A stretch of DNA of 64,000 bases from Obesumbacterium proteus (lineage in GTDB: Bacteria > Pseudomonadota > Gammaproteobacteria > Enterobacterales > Enterobacteriaceae), in the NCBI RefSeq assembly GCF_001586165.1, contig NZ_CP014608.1, forward strand, positions 2,294,001 through 2,358,000, read 5' to 3'. Every line of letters starts with the position of its first letter. The first letter of the stretch is position 1. Below are positions 1 through 8,996 of this stretch, piece by piece. The position numbers were made by a program, and so were the translations under genes. A model generated the notes under the pieces. It did not search any database and was not told the origin of the DNA. It saw nothing but the letters and a program-made list of their open reading frames with translations.

Positions 1-25
1 CGCCAGCATCCTGCTGGCGTTTTTT
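1..25 (+). terminator. Rho-independent terminator at window edge
   Basis: An 8-bp perfect stem (CGCCAGCA / TGCTGGCG) with loop TCC is followed by TTTTTT. It would end a transcript entering from the left and insulates the norV promoter region. Confidence 0.8.
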
Positions 26-88
26 GTTTTAGCCGCCAAACCCCGCAGATACTCCTCAAGGGTTATCCCAAGAAAAAGTGCATTCTTT

Positions 89-150
89 AAGTTGCATTTG
101 AAATGCATATTAAATACTATAATTGCAAAGACGCATTTGAAATGCATATT
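89..150 (+). promoter_or_regulatory. Promoter with two NsrR-like operators upstream of norV
   Basis: Two 23-bp palindromes of 11-1-11 design lie at 89-111 and 128-150, centred 39 bp apart. Both share the core GCATTTGAAATGCATATT and match the recalled NsrR pattern AAGATGCATTT-N-AAATGCATCTT. A perfect -10 hexamer TATAAT (118-123) lies between them, so a bound repressor would cover the promoter and start site. No clear -35 at 17 bp was found. In E. coli norVW is instead activated by NorR with sigma-54; no -24/-12 element was recognised here. NsrR control is inferred from the motif. Confidence 0.7.
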
Positions 151-179
151 TAAGAAAGAGCAATAATCAGGAGTGGGTC

Positions 180-1577
180 ATGGCTATTCAGGTAAAAAAC
201 AACGTCTACTGGGTTGGTAAACAAGACTGGGAACTGCGCGAATTTCACGGCAGCGAATACTCGACTCACAAAGGCTCTAGCTACAACAGCTATCTGATTA
301 AAGAAGAAAAGAACGTTCTGATCGATACCGTCTGGACACCATACGCCGCCGAGTTTGTGGCGAATTTAGAGCGCGAAATCGATCTCGATAAAATTGATTA
401 CATCATTGCCAACCACGCAGAAAGCGACCACAGCGGCGCATTGCCTGCGCTGATGGCTAAAATCCCGAACACCCCCATTTACTGCACCGCCAACGGCGTG
501 AATTCCATCAAAGGTCATTATCACCAAGATTGGAATTTCCGCGTGGTAAAAACCGGCGATTCTATTGATATCGGCAACGGTAAAAAATTAGTGTTCGTTG
601 AAGCGCCAATGCTGCATTGGCCAGACAGCATGATGACGTACATGACGGAAGACGCTCTGCTGTTCAGTAACGACGCTTTTGGTCAGCATCTCGCCAGTGC
701 GTGTTTGTTCAATGACGAAATTGACCAAAACGAACTGTATAACGAATGCATCAAGTACTACGCCAATATCCTGACGCCGTTCAGCAAACTGGTCACGAAA
801 AAGATTGAAGAAGTGTTATCACTGAATTTGCCGCTCGATATGATCTGTACTTCGCATGGCATTATCTGGCGCGATAATCCGGCGCAGATCGTTGAAAACT
901 ATCTCAAATGGGCAGACAGCTATCAGGAAAACCAAATTACCCTGATCTACGACACCATGTGGAATGGCACGCGCACCATGTCTGAGGCGATTGCGCGCGG
1001 TATTCGTCAGGCCGATCCTAGCGTAGTGGTCAAACAGTTCAATCTGGCAAACTCAGATAAGAATGACGTACTGACCGAAGTGTTCAAATCGAAAGGAATT
1101 TTGGTCGGCTCTCCAACGGTTAATAACGTGATGTTGCCGCAGGTGGCTGGGTTATTAGAAGAGATGCAAGGGTTGCGCTTTACCGGAAAAGCCGCGGCGG
1201 CGTTTGGTAGCCATGGCTGGAGCGGTGGTGCCGTCGACCGTATCTCTTCACGCCTGCAAGATTGCGGATTTATGATGATGCGTGGCATCAAAGCCGAGTG
1301 GAAACCGACCGAAGACGCGGTTGCTCAGTGTGAAGCCTTCGGCGCTGAATTTGCTCGCCAGCTTGGTGCTCCCGCATGTTGTGACAGCGGTTGCGCAGGC
1401 GCAGAAAAATCCTCTTCAGGTAAATGGATCTGCCGCACCTGTTCATGGGTTTACGATCCTGAACTGGGCGAGCCAAATCAGGGCGTTCCGGCCGGTACCG
1501 CATGGGAAGACGTGCCGGACAGTTTCCTCTGCCCAGTGTGCCTGATGGGCAAAGACGACTTCTATCCTGCTGACTGA
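180..1577 (+). CDS. norV: Anaerobic nitric oxide reductase flavorubredoxin NorV
   Basis: The 465-residue protein reduces NO to N2O in the cytoplasm under anaerobic conditions. It has the three expected parts: an N-terminal metallo-beta-lactamase-like diiron domain with HAESDHSG at about residue 79, a flavodoxin-like FMN domain from about 255 (LIYDTMWNGT, GSPTVNN), and a C-terminal rubredoxin with CRTC and CPVC iron ligands. The ATG is preceded by AGGAG at 169-173. norW follows after 10 nt. It is slightly shorter than the E. coli protein (479). Confidence 0.95.
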   Translation: MAIQVKNNVYWVGKQDWELREFHGSEYSTHKGSSYNSYLIKEEKNVLIDTVWTPYAAEFVANLEREIDLDKIDYIIANHAESDHSGALPALMAKIPNTPIYCTANGVNSIKGHYHQDWNFRVVKTGDSIDIGNGKKLVFVEAPMLHWPDSMMTYMTEDALLFSNDAFGQHLASACLFNDEIDQNELYNECIKYYANILTPFSKLVTKKIEEVLSLNLPLDMICTSHGIIWRDNPAQIVENYLKWADSYQENQITLIYDTMWNGTRTMSEAIARGIRQADPSVVVKQFNLANSDKNDVLTEVFKSKGILVGSPTVNNVMLPQVAGLLEEMQGLRFTGKAAAAFGSHGWSGGAVDRISSRLQDCGFMMMRGIKAEWKPTEDAVAQCEAFGAEFARQLGAPACCDSGCAGAEKSSSGKWICRTCSWVYDPELGEPNQGVPAGTAWEDVPDSFLCPVCLMGKDDFYPAD

Positions 1578-1587
1578 GGAACATATT

Positions 1588-2730
1588 ATGGCTGAGAATC
1601 ATCCTGTCATTATTGTTGGCAGTGGTCATGCAGGGCTACAACTGGCGCGCAACGTGCGCCGGTTACAGCCGACCTCTGGGCTAGTGATGATCTGCGCCGA
1701 TGACGGCGTGGATTACGCCAAACCGCAGCTGAGCCATGCCTTTAGCCAGCAACAAAGCGCAGAGCAGCTGACGCGCAAAACCGCTCAGGAACTGCGCCAA
1801 GAGCTAAAAATGATGCTGCTCACCGAACAGCGCGTTGAGGCAATCCATCCCGCAGAACAAACGATTGTGGTCAATGGGCGTACTTTGGCCTACAGCAAAC
1901 TGATCTTAGCCACGGGGGCTCGCGCTTTTGTTCCTCCGGTAGCGGGTGATGCGAGCGATGACATCAAAACGCTCAACAGCCTGCAAGAGTATCGCCATCT
2001 GCGCGAACGAATGATGCAAGGCGATCGAGTTTTGGTGCTCGGCGGCGGTTTGATCGGCACTGAAATTGCGCACGATCTTGCCGTGGCGGGTAAACAGGTC
2101 AGCGTATGCGATCCTTCCGCGCAGATTCTGGCGAGTCTTTTACCTGAGTTTGCCGCGCAGCGGCTGGCGGAAACGCTACAAGCGCTATCTTGCGATCTGT
2201 TGCTGAACAACACGTTGGAGATGCTACAGCGTCTGCCTCAAGGCCTGCGAGCTACGTTCACCAACGGAGATGCTCGCGAGTTCGACCATGTTATTTGTGC
2301 CGCTGGGCTACGCCCAAATAGCGAGCTTGCCGCACAGGCGGGGCTGAACGTTGAACGAGGCATCGTGGTTGATAGCCAGCTTCGTACCTCCGATCCCTAT
2401 ATTTACGCCTTGGGTGATGTAGCGCAGATTGATGGCCGCTTATGGCCGTTCTTACAGCCGATTTCGCAGTGTGCCGCGGCGTTGGCAAAAACGATCGCGG
2501 GTGAACCGACTCACGTCACGCTGCCGGTGATGCCGGTCAATGTAAAAACGCCGCGCTTCCCGCTACAGCTAGCCGGGGAAACACGGGCTGCCGACGTAGA
2601 TTGGCAGATAGAACAAGATGCCGACAGCCTATTGGCGAAAGCCTATCGCGACGAAAAGTTAGTGGGTTATATCGCGGGCGGCACCGCACAGATGCAAGGC
2701 TTGGCGCTATTGCGTCAGCTCTCAATATAA
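1588..2730 (+). CDS. norW: NADH:flavorubredoxin reductase NorW
   Basis: This FAD- and NADH-binding oxidoreductase passes electrons to the rubredoxin domain of NorV. The 380-residue protein opens with a Rossmann motif (VGSGHAGLQLA), has a second GGGLIGTE nucleotide-binding motif near residue 152, and a typical YALGDVA FAD motif near residue 273. Length matches the E. coli protein (377). It lies 10 nt after norV and 9 nt before the YeaR-like gene, so the three probably form one transcript. Confidence 0.95.
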   Translation: MAENHPVIIVGSGHAGLQLARNVRRLQPTSGLVMICADDGVDYAKPQLSHAFSQQQSAEQLTRKTAQELRQELKMMLLTEQRVEAIHPAEQTIVVNGRTLAYSKLILATGARAFVPPVAGDASDDIKTLNSLQEYRHLRERMMQGDRVLVLGGGLIGTEIAHDLAVAGKQVSVCDPSAQILASLLPEFAAQRLAETLQALSCDLLLNNTLEMLQRLPQGLRATFTNGDAREFDHVICAAGLRPNSELAAQAGLNVERGIVVDSQLRTSDPYIYALGDVAQIDGRLWPFLQPISQCAAALAKTIAGEPTHVTLPVMPVNVKTPRFPLQLAGETRAADVDWQIEQDADSLLAKAYRDEKLVGYIAGGTAQMQGLALLRQLSI

Positions 2731-2739
2731 AGTGAAAAG

Positions 2740-3093
2740 GTGAAGACTATGTTCAAGATCCCAGCAAACTATCATGTTACTCGTAGCACACCGTTCTTCA
2801 ATCGCCAGACCGTACCAGCGGCGTTGCTAAGCCATCACAACACCAAAGCAGGTGTGTACGGCCGACTCTCTGTGATGCAGGGCGCGGTCAAATATTATGG
2901 CTTTGCCAACGAACAGGCTCAGACGCCAGAAATTGAAGTCACTATCAATGCAGGGCAATTTGGTGTTTCACCGCCGCAATACTGGCACAAAGTCGAGCTG
3001 CTGACCGAAGACACCTATTTCAATCTAGATTTCTTTGCTCAAGATAGTGCAGATACAGAGAAGAGCGATTTAACCAAAGTGGTTGATTGCTAA
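2740..3093 (+). CDS. YeaR-like DUF1971 protein
   Basis: The 117-residue protein resembles E. coli YeaR, a small cupin-like DUF1971 protein of the NsrR/NarL nitrate and NO response. Shared features include the N-terminal TRSTPFFNRQTVPA, the central RLSVMQGAVKYYGFA, GQFGVSPPQYWH and DTYFNLDFF. Its biochemical role is not established. In E. coli yeaR heads the separate yeaR-yoaG operon; here it is third in the norVW operon behind NsrR-like operators, which suits a role in NO stress. Confidence 0.85.
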   Translation: MKTMFKIPANYHVTRSTPFFNRQTVPAALLSHHNTKAGVYGRLSVMQGAVKYYGFANEQAQTPEIEVTINAGQFGVSPPQYWHKVELLTEDTYFNLDFFAQDSADTEKSDLTKVVDC

Positions 3094-3123
3094 CCTCTAA
3101 CACAATGTCCCTTCTAGTTTTAT

Positions 3124-3147
3124 CTCCTCCCCGCTCAAGGGGAGGAG
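3124..3147. repeat. Short GC-rich palindrome, intergenic repeat family
   Basis: CTCCTCCCC and GGGGAGGAG form a 9-bp inverted repeat around GCTCAA. It is related to the palindromes at 6936-7131 and 13531-13614. Without a T-run it is a poor terminator, but it separates the nor operon from flhB. The rest of 3094-3273 holds no gene. Confidence 0.6.
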
Positions 3148-3273
3148 TAACCCCAAACGATCCCGCAATAAACCTAAATTTCTGCCCCTTATTCTCGCCA
3201 TGGCTTTTTATCTCATCTGTCATCCTATGCACTGACTAATTTTCATTTTTAGCAAAAGCCTTGGGATTGCGCG

Positions 3274-4425
3274 GTGTCAGAAGATAGCGATCTAGAAAAA
3301 ACAGAAGACCCCACATCCCACAAACTTGAAAAGGCGCGTGAGAAGGGACAAGTACCGCGTTCGCGTGAGCTGACCTCAATGCTGATGCTGGCGGCGGGTC
3401 TTTCTATTCTATTGATCGGCGGAGAGCATTTGGCTCGCCAGCTTTCGGCGATGATTTCGCAAGGTTTACAGTTCGACCAACTATTAATTAGCAATGACAA
3501 ACAGATGCTGCGCCAGCTTGGCAATTTATTGCAGCAGGCCGTGGCGGCGCTCATGCCTGTACTGCTGGGTCTGATGATGGTCGGCTGGGCCGCGCCGATG
3601 CTGATCGGCGGTTTTTTCTTTAATCCGGGTTCGATCAAGTTTGATTTAAGCAAGATGAGTCTGCTGTCGGGACTAAAACGCTTGTTTTCCAGCCAGGCGT
3701 TAGCGGAGTTGCTGAAAGGCGTGCTGAAGGTGGTTCTGGTCAGTTGGGTTGCCGGATGGTTTATCTGGCATTACTGGGGACAAATGCTAGCGCTTATTGC
3801 TGAGTCGCCCCTTGACGCAATGGGCGATGCGCTGCATCTGATTGGCATGTGCGGGCTGTTGATTGTATTAGGGCTGGTGCCGATGGTGGCGTTTGACGTC
3901 TTCTACCAGATCTGGAGCAACATCAGCAAACTCAAAATGACCAAGCAGGAAATCAAAGACGAATTTAAAGAACAAGAGGGCGATCCGCACGTCAAGGGAC
4001 GCATTCGCCAGCAACAACGTGCCGCTGCGCGCCGCCGTATGATGAGCGATGTGCCTAAGGCCGATGTGATTGTGACCAACCCGACGCACTATGCAGTGGC
4101 CTTGCAGTATCAGGAAAACAAAATGAGCGCCCCAAAAGTGTTAGCAAAAGGGGCCGGAGAGATTGCGCTACGTATTAAAGAACTGGGAAATCAGCATCGA
4201 ATCCCTCAGCTAGAAGCACCGCCGCTCGCCCGTGCGCTCTATAAACACAGCGAGATTGGACACCATATTCCCGCCACGCTATATGCCGCGGTTGCCGAGG
4301 TTTTAGCGTGGGTCTACCAGCTAAAACGTTGGCAGAAAGAGGGCGGTTTAGCACCGAAGAAACCACAAAACTTGCCAGTGCCGGAAGCACTGGATTTTGC
4401 CGGAGAGAAGACCACCGATGAGTAA
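3274..4425 (+). CDS. flhB: Flagellar export switch protein FlhB
   Basis: FlhB sits in the inner membrane with FlhA and FliPQR and switches secretion from rod/hook to filament substrates. The 383-residue protein has the N-terminal TPHKLEKAREKG-type motif (here TSHKLEKAREKGQVPRS), four hydrophobic segments and the NPTH autocleavage motif near residue 269. Start is GTG, matching the family N-terminus MSEDSD. It overlaps flhA by 8 nt. Confidence 0.95.
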   Translation: MSEDSDLEKTEDPTSHKLEKAREKGQVPRSRELTSMLMLAAGLSILLIGGEHLARQLSAMISQGLQFDQLLISNDKQMLRQLGNLLQQAVAALMPVLLGLMMVGWAAPMLIGGFFFNPGSIKFDLSKMSLLSGLKRLFSSQALAELLKGVLKVVLVSWVAGWFIWHYWGQMLALIAESPLDAMGDALHLIGMCGLLIVLGLVPMVAFDVFYQIWSNISKLKMTKQEIKDEFKEQEGDPHVKGRIRQQQRAAARRRMMSDVPKADVIVTNPTHYAVALQYQENKMSAPKVLAKGAGEIALRIKELGNQHRIPQLEAPPLARALYKHSEIGHHIPATLYAAVAEVLAWVYQLKRWQKEGGLAPKKPQNLPVPEALDFAGEKTTDE

Positions 4426-6493
4426 TTTGGCTGCGTTATTACGCATACAGGGAATGAATGGATCCCAGTGGAAGGTGCTGGCTGGCCCGATCCTGATCCT
4501 GATGATCCTTTCCATGATGGTGCTACCGCTGCCGCCATTCATTCTAGATTTATTGTTTACCTTCAACATTGCGCTGTCGATTATGGTTCTGCTGGTGGCG
4601 ATGTTTACCCAGCGCACGCTTGAGTTTGCGGCGTTCCCAACCATCCTGCTGTTTTCCACCTTACTGCGACTCTCGCTGAACGTGGCATCAACGCGCGTTA
4701 TCTTGCTGGATGGGCACACCGGTGGTGCCGCTGCGGGGCGGGTTATCGAAGCCTTTGGTCACTTCTTGGTCGGCGGCAACTTTGCCATTGGTATCGTAGT
4801 CTTCATCATTTTGGTGTTGATTAACTTCATGGTTATCACCAAAGGTGCAGGGCGTATTGCTGAAGTCGGGGCTCGCTTTGTATTAGACGGTATGCCGGGT
4901 AAACAGATGGCGATTGACGCCGATCTCAACGCCGGCTTGATTGGTGAAGATGAGGCGAAAAAACGCCGCTCCGAAGTGACGCAGGAAGCTGACTTCTACG
5001 GTTCCATGGACGGTGCGAGTAAATTTGTGCGCGGCGATGCGGTTGCCGGACTAATGATCATGGCGCTCAACGTGGTCGGCGGGCTGCTGGTGGGGGTTAT
5101 TCAGCACGGCATGCCCGTTGGGCAAGCGGCTGAAACGTATACCTTGCTGACCATCGGTGACGGGTTGGTTGCTCAGATCCCTGCGCTGGTTATCTCCACC
5201 GCGGCAGGTGTGATCGTGACCCGCGTCAGTACCGATCAAGACGTTGGTGAACAGATGGTCACCCAGCTGTTTAGCAATCCACGCGTCATGATTTTAAGTG
5301 CTTCGGTGCTCGGGCTACTAGGCCTTGTGCCGGGGATGCCAAATCTGGTGTTCCTACTGTTTACCGCAGCATTGCTGGGTATTGCTTATTGGATTAGCAA
5401 GCGAGAAGGGCGTGCGGCACCATCGCAGGCTGAACAAGCTATCCCTGAAGCGCCTCCGGTGGTTGAAGCCACATGGGAAGATGTTCAGCTTGAAGATCCT
5501 CTGGGGCTAGAGGTGGGGTATCGCCTGATTCCAATGGTCGATTTCCAACAAAACGGCGAATTGCTTGGGCGTATCCGCAGCATTCGTAAGAAGTTTGCAC
5601 AAACCATGGGCTTTTTACCGCCGGTGGTACATATCCGCGACAATCTGGAGTTGAGCCCGTCGGGTTACCGAATTTTGCTCAAAGGGATTGAAGCGGGACG
5701 CGGTGAGGCACATCCGGGCCGCTGGTTGGCGATTAATCCGGGCAGTGCGGCGGGAACTTTAGAAGGCGAGGCCACGGTCGATCCCGCGTTCGGTCTTCCT
5801 GCCATTTGGATTGATAACGCTTTGCGGGAGCAGGCGCAGATTCAAGGTTTCACGGTGGTCGAAGCCAGCACGGTGGTGGCAACGCACCTTAACCATTTGG
5901 TCGGCAATCATGCCAGCGAGCTGTTTGGTCGCCAAGAAGCCCAGCAGCTGCTGGAGCGTGTTACGCAGGAAATGCCTAAGCTGACCGACGATCTGATCCC
6001 AGGCACTGTCACCCTGACTACGTTGCACAAAGTTCTGCAAAATCTGCTGGCGGAAAAAGTCTCGATTCGTGATATGCGCACAATCATTGAAACACTGTCT
6101 GAACATGCGCCGACGCAAAGTGACCCTTATGAACTAACGTCGGTGATCCGCGTGGCGCTAGGCCGTGCGATTACCCAACAGTGGTTCCCAGGCGAGGGCG
6201 AGATTCAGGTCATTGGTTTGGACACGCCGCTTGAGCGCTTGTTACTACAGGCACTACAAGGCGGTGGCGGTTTAGAACCCGGTTTGGCCGATCGTTTATT
6301 AGAGCAGGCGCAGCAGGCATTACAGCGTCAGGAACTGCTCGGTGCGCCGCCGGTGCTGCTGGTCAACCACGCGCTGCGCCCTCTGTTAGCGCGCTTCCTG
6401 CATCGCTCGCTGCCGCAGCTGGTGGTATTGTCGAATATGGAGATCAGCGACAACCGCCAGATACGAATGACGTCAACCATTGGTTCAGCATAA
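4418..6493 (+). CDS. flhA: Flagellar export gate protein FlhA
   Basis: FlhA forms the nonameric export gate ring. The 691-residue protein has about eight N-terminal membrane helices and a large cytoplasmic domain that docks chaperone-cargo complexes. The ATG overlapping the flhB stop (ATGAGTAA) gives MSNLAALLR, as in E. coli. The FHIPEP signature region (VITKGAGRIAEVGARFVLDG) is intact. Its stop overlaps the flhE start by one base. Confidence 0.96.
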   Translation: MSNLAALLRIQGMNGSQWKVLAGPILILMILSMMVLPLPPFILDLLFTFNIALSIMVLLVAMFTQRTLEFAAFPTILLFSTLLRLSLNVASTRVILLDGHTGGAAAGRVIEAFGHFLVGGNFAIGIVVFIILVLINFMVITKGAGRIAEVGARFVLDGMPGKQMAIDADLNAGLIGEDEAKKRRSEVTQEADFYGSMDGASKFVRGDAVAGLMIMALNVVGGLLVGVIQHGMPVGQAAETYTLLTIGDGLVAQIPALVISTAAGVIVTRVSTDQDVGEQMVTQLFSNPRVMILSASVLGLLGLVPGMPNLVFLLFTAALLGIAYWISKREGRAAPSQAEQAIPEAPPVVEATWEDVQLEDPLGLEVGYRLIPMVDFQQNGELLGRIRSIRKKFAQTMGFLPPVVHIRDNLELSPSGYRILLKGIEAGRGEAHPGRWLAINPGSAAGTLEGEATVDPAFGLPAIWIDNALREQAQIQGFTVVEASTVVATHLNHLVGNHASELFGRQEAQQLLERVTQEMPKLTDDLIPGTVTLTTLHKVLQNLLAEKVSIRDMRTIIETLSEHAPTQSDPYELTSVIRVALGRAITQQWFPGEGEIQVIGLDTPLERLLLQALQGGGGLEPGLADRLLEQAQQALQRQELLGAPPVLLVNHALRPLLARFLHRSLPQLVVLSNMEISDNRQIRMTSTIGSA

Positions 6494-6897
6494 TGAAACG
6501 CGCCATTTCACTCACACTTCTGATGATATTTTCCAGCTCTGCCAGCGCCGCTGGCGGCAGTTGGTCGGCAGATAGCACTGGCGCAACGCTCAGCCATAAA
6601 GGCGTGAGCGTCACGTCACGCCCGTTAAGTCCTTCAGTGGGAATTCCTGCTGGAGCCACGATTCAAGATGTGGTTTGGCGCTATCAGCTACTAAATCCTG
6701 CGCCAGCAGGATTAGCGGTACAGCTTTGCTCCCCGCAACGCTGCTTTTGGCTAGACAGTGCCAATGGACAAAGCTCGGCGCTACAGGGCGAATCCGCCGC
6801 ATCCCCATTGACGATGACGCTACAAATTCCGGGCAAAGGCGTGATTTACCCACCGGTACGCGTGGTGAGTCAGCAGGTGATTGTGAATTATCGCTGA
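6493..6897 (+). CDS. flhE: Flagellar periplasmic protein FlhE
   Basis: A 134-residue protein with an N-terminal signal peptide (about residues 1-19, cleavage after SASA). FlhE is a periplasmic factor in enterobacteria linked to the export gate's proton leak. TAATG overlap couples it to flhA. Two cysteines (CSPQRC) could form a disulfide. Confidence 0.9.
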   Translation: MKRAISLTLLMIFSSSASAAGGSWSADSTGATLSHKGVSVTSRPLSPSVGIPAGATIQDVVWRYQLLNPAPAGLAVQLCSPQRCFWLDSANGQSSALQGESAASPLTMTLQIPGKGVIYPPVRVVSQQVIVNYR

Positions 6898-6935
6898 GGC
6901 GAACCATCCCACCGTTTTAAACATAGATAAGTACT

Positions 6936-7131
6936 AATCCCCATCCCAACCCTCCCTGTAATGGGGGGGAACCAAACTGCGTAAATAGATAGGAAGCTCG
7001 ATCCGCCTTTCTTTTTAAAAAGGGAGGTTATCTATGCCGTAGGTGGAGAAGTTCAAATGTTATCTTCGAGATATAAGAATATCTCGATCTGCTCCTCCCC
7101 CTGCGAAGGGGGAGGCTGGGAGGGGGTATTT
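6936..7131. repeat. Imperfect inverted-repeat element between flhE and flgN
   Basis: The ends are inverted copies of one G/C-run unit: CCCCATCCCAACCCTCCC at 6940-6957 and GGAGGCTGGGAGGGGG near 7110-7128. Between them lie about 130 bp of AT-richer sequence with small hairpins (for example GAGATATaagaATATCTC). Structure suggests a non-autonomous palindromic or MITE-like element. The right-hand unit is nearly the same as that beside flgH. No coding sequence is seen. Confidence 0.65.
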
Positions 7132-7163
7132 CTAGAGGCTCTGAGATATCTGGTGTGGTCGAA

Positions 7164-7589
7164 CTAAATACTCAACTTCCTACCCGTAATCATCCCGCTT
7201 TGCGCCTGCCCATCGGGGCCATACAGCGACTGGCCATGACGGCTTTTCAGCGTATCCAGTGCGCCTTGATTGCGAGTGAGGTGTTGGTTAAGCAACATGC
7301 CGTTGTGCTGGTTCATATCGTGTAATCTCTTGGTGAGATCCATGATGTTTTGCCACAGCGTGAAAAGTTCGGCATCTTCTGAATGGGGGGCTTGATCGCC
7401 GGTATTATGACGATGCTGTTCCTGATGGCGAAGCGTGGCGAGCAGATTCTCTTTTTCTAACGTGGCGGCCTGCAAACGCACAGCGTCTACACGACCGGCA
7501 CACAATAGCGACTGTTCGTTTTCAAGCTCAACTTCAAGCGTTTTCAGGGTGTCCAACATGTGTTGCAGCACGTCTAACGTTCCGGGCAT
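7164..7589 (-). CDS. flgN: Flagellar chaperone FlgN
   Basis: FlgN is the cytosolic export chaperone for the hook-filament junction proteins FlgK and FlgL. The 141-residue, mostly helical protein matches family length and is encoded directly downstream of flgM (13 nt gap). One of its clients, FlgK, is frameshifted in this genome. Confidence 0.88.
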   Translation of the reverse strand: MPGTLDVLQHMLDTLKTLEVELENEQSLLCAGRVDAVRLQAATLEKENLLATLRHQEQHRHNTGDQAPHSEDAELFTLWQNIMDLTKRLHDMNQHNGMLLNQHLTRNQGALDTLKSRHGQSLYGPDGQAQSGMITGRKLSI

Positions 7590-7602
7590 AAATGACTACC
7601 TG

Positions 7603-7902
7603 TCAGTCGTTTGATTTCAGTAAATCGTGGGTATCCTGCAACAGTGCGTCGGCAATTTTTCCGGTATCCATGCTCAGTTCGCCGTTGCGGATAGCCAGCT
7701 TCAATGCTTCAACGCGTTCAACGTTGATGTCTTGGCCGTTAGGCTGCATCAAGCGTGACTGTGCATCGCTTAATTTAACCTGTGCGCCGTCAACCGCAGG
7801 TTGGCTGGCCGCCTCTTTGCGTTTCTGTTGCTGAATTTCGGATGCTTCTCTTGGCTGAATCGGACTTACACCGCTCAGCGAATGGGTGCGATCTATGCTC
7901 AT
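7603..7902 (-). CDS. flgM: Anti-sigma-28 factor FlgM
   Basis: FlgM holds FliA (sigma-28) inactive until the hook is finished and FlgM is exported. The 99-residue protein has the conserved C-terminal FliA-binding region (LSDAQSRLMQP, INVERVEALKLAIRNGELSMD). The start giving MSIDRTHSL matches E. coli; an ATG two codons upstream is possible. A sigma-28-type promoter lies upstream. Confidence 0.92.
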   Translation of the reverse strand: MSIDRTHSLSGVSPIQPREASEIQQQKRKEAASQPAVDGAQVKLSDAQSRLMQPNGQDINVERVEALKLAIRNGELSMDTGKIADALLQDTHDLLKSND

Positions 7903-7981
7903 TGTCATTATCTCACTGGTTAGTTGGCGCTAGCCTGTTCTGTCATTAAACACAGCGACAACGTGTTTTTCTCTGTTTGTA

Positions 7982-8008
7982 CCATCGGCCCGGCAGCCAA
8001 TAACTTTA
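7982..8008 (-). promoter_or_regulatory. Sigma-28 (FliA) promoter for flgMN
   Basis: Read on the minus strand: TAAAGTTA, 11 nt, GCCGATGG. This closely matches the FliA consensus TAAAGTTT-N11-GCCGATAA. It lies about 80 nt upstream of flgM, in the gap between flgA and flgM. Confidence 0.8.
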
Positions 8009-8088
8009 GTCATAATTGCTTTTTTCGCTCGGTTTATTGCATTTTTTTTTCAAAAAACGCTAAAAAACGCCGTCAAAGCCTGAAACGA

Positions 8089-8769
8089 TTACATTAACAG
8101 CGTTATTGAGCCCTGTTCGGTGGCTTTGCCGGTGATAATTTGTCCTGATGCTAGCCGAACCCGAACGCTGTCGGCGATAGCCGCATTGTTGAGTGCCTTC
8201 CCTTCGCTGGTGACGTTGAAGCCGTCTCCCTGAGCCAAAATCTGCACCGACTGTCCCGCTTTGATTATCCATGAACGGCGGATCATAGATGTGGTGACCG
8301 TTTGACCTGCGGCTAAATCACGCGTTAATACCGCGCTGTCGAGCTGGCTTATTTCCATAATGCTGCCCGCCGGAAGCTTATCCAAACGTCCCTGCGTCAT
8401 TTTAAAATCCGCTGGGCTGATATGCTGCCCGCGCGTCAACGGAGATTGAGCAACGGGGTATTCCCCAGTCACTTGAACTTCAACCTGCAAATAGCGTTTA
8501 TCCTGAGGACATTGGGCAAGCACGCTCACGGTTCCCCAACGACGCGCCGAAGAGGGCATGGAAAACTGTGGCATTTCACACTTTGGCCATTGTGACTGCG
8601 GGGAGCGGATATTAACGTTTACCTGCTGATTCTCTGCGCTGTATTGCTGGCTAAAAAACTGGTGCAGCCCTTCTTCAAGCGCTGATGCCGCTTGAGCAGC
8701 TGGCAAGAATAAACAGCCTAATAGGGCGGCATTTATGATGAACAGCGGCTTTAATGAGCCAAAACGCAT
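8089..8769 (-). CDS. flgA: P-ring assembly chaperone FlgA
   Basis: FlgA is the periplasmic chaperone for P-ring (FlgI) assembly. The chosen start gives 226 residues, with a signal peptide (MRFGSLKPLFIINAALLG, cleaved after AAQA) and a GGAGG ribosome site 5 nt upstream on the minus strand. A longer open frame exists upstream but would bury the signal peptide. The C-terminal SAF-like domain (LAAGQTVTTSMI, GQIITGKA) is intact. Confidence 0.92.
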   Translation of the reverse strand: MRFGSLKPLFIINAALLGCLFLPAAQAASALEEGLHQFFSQQYSAENQQVNVNIRSPQSQWPKCEMPQFSMPSSARRWGTVSVLAQCPQDKRYLQVEVQVTGEYPVAQSPLTRGQHISPADFKMTQGRLDKLPAGSIMEISQLDSAVLTRDLAAGQTVTTSMIRRSWIIKAGQSVQILAQGDGFNVTSEGKALNNAAIADSVRVRLASGQIITGKATEQGSITLLM

Positions 8770-8842
8770 ATGGCCTCCGCAGGCGATAATGACGGTATTG
8801 GGATAACTTAAGTTCCTTAGTCTAACGTCTTCATCGCAAAAT

Positions 8843-8859
8843 AAAGGCCACAAATAGCG
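8843..8859. promoter_or_regulatory. Candidate FlhDC half-site in flgA-flgB divergent region
   Basis: AAAGGCCACAAATAGCG resembles one arm of the FlhDC box (AATGGCARAAATAGC). The second arm at the usual 10-12 bp spacing is not clear. The position, between the divergent flgA and flgB class 2 operons, is where such a site is expected. Confidence 0.45.
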
Positions 8860-8996
8860 CCGCATTATGCCCTTATTCCTCCCATCACCTGTATTAACCC
8901 ACGTCTATGCTATCCACTCCAAATTGTCATTCTTGACGATCTGCTGGCCCGTTTTACGCGGCGGCAGCCCGTCCTAAACCACTTAGCGGAGAAGGT

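Noticed and set aside
1007..1629. Antisense and alternative frames over norV
   Set aside because: They lie inside a well-conserved gene, lack ribosome sites and have no recognisable protein features.
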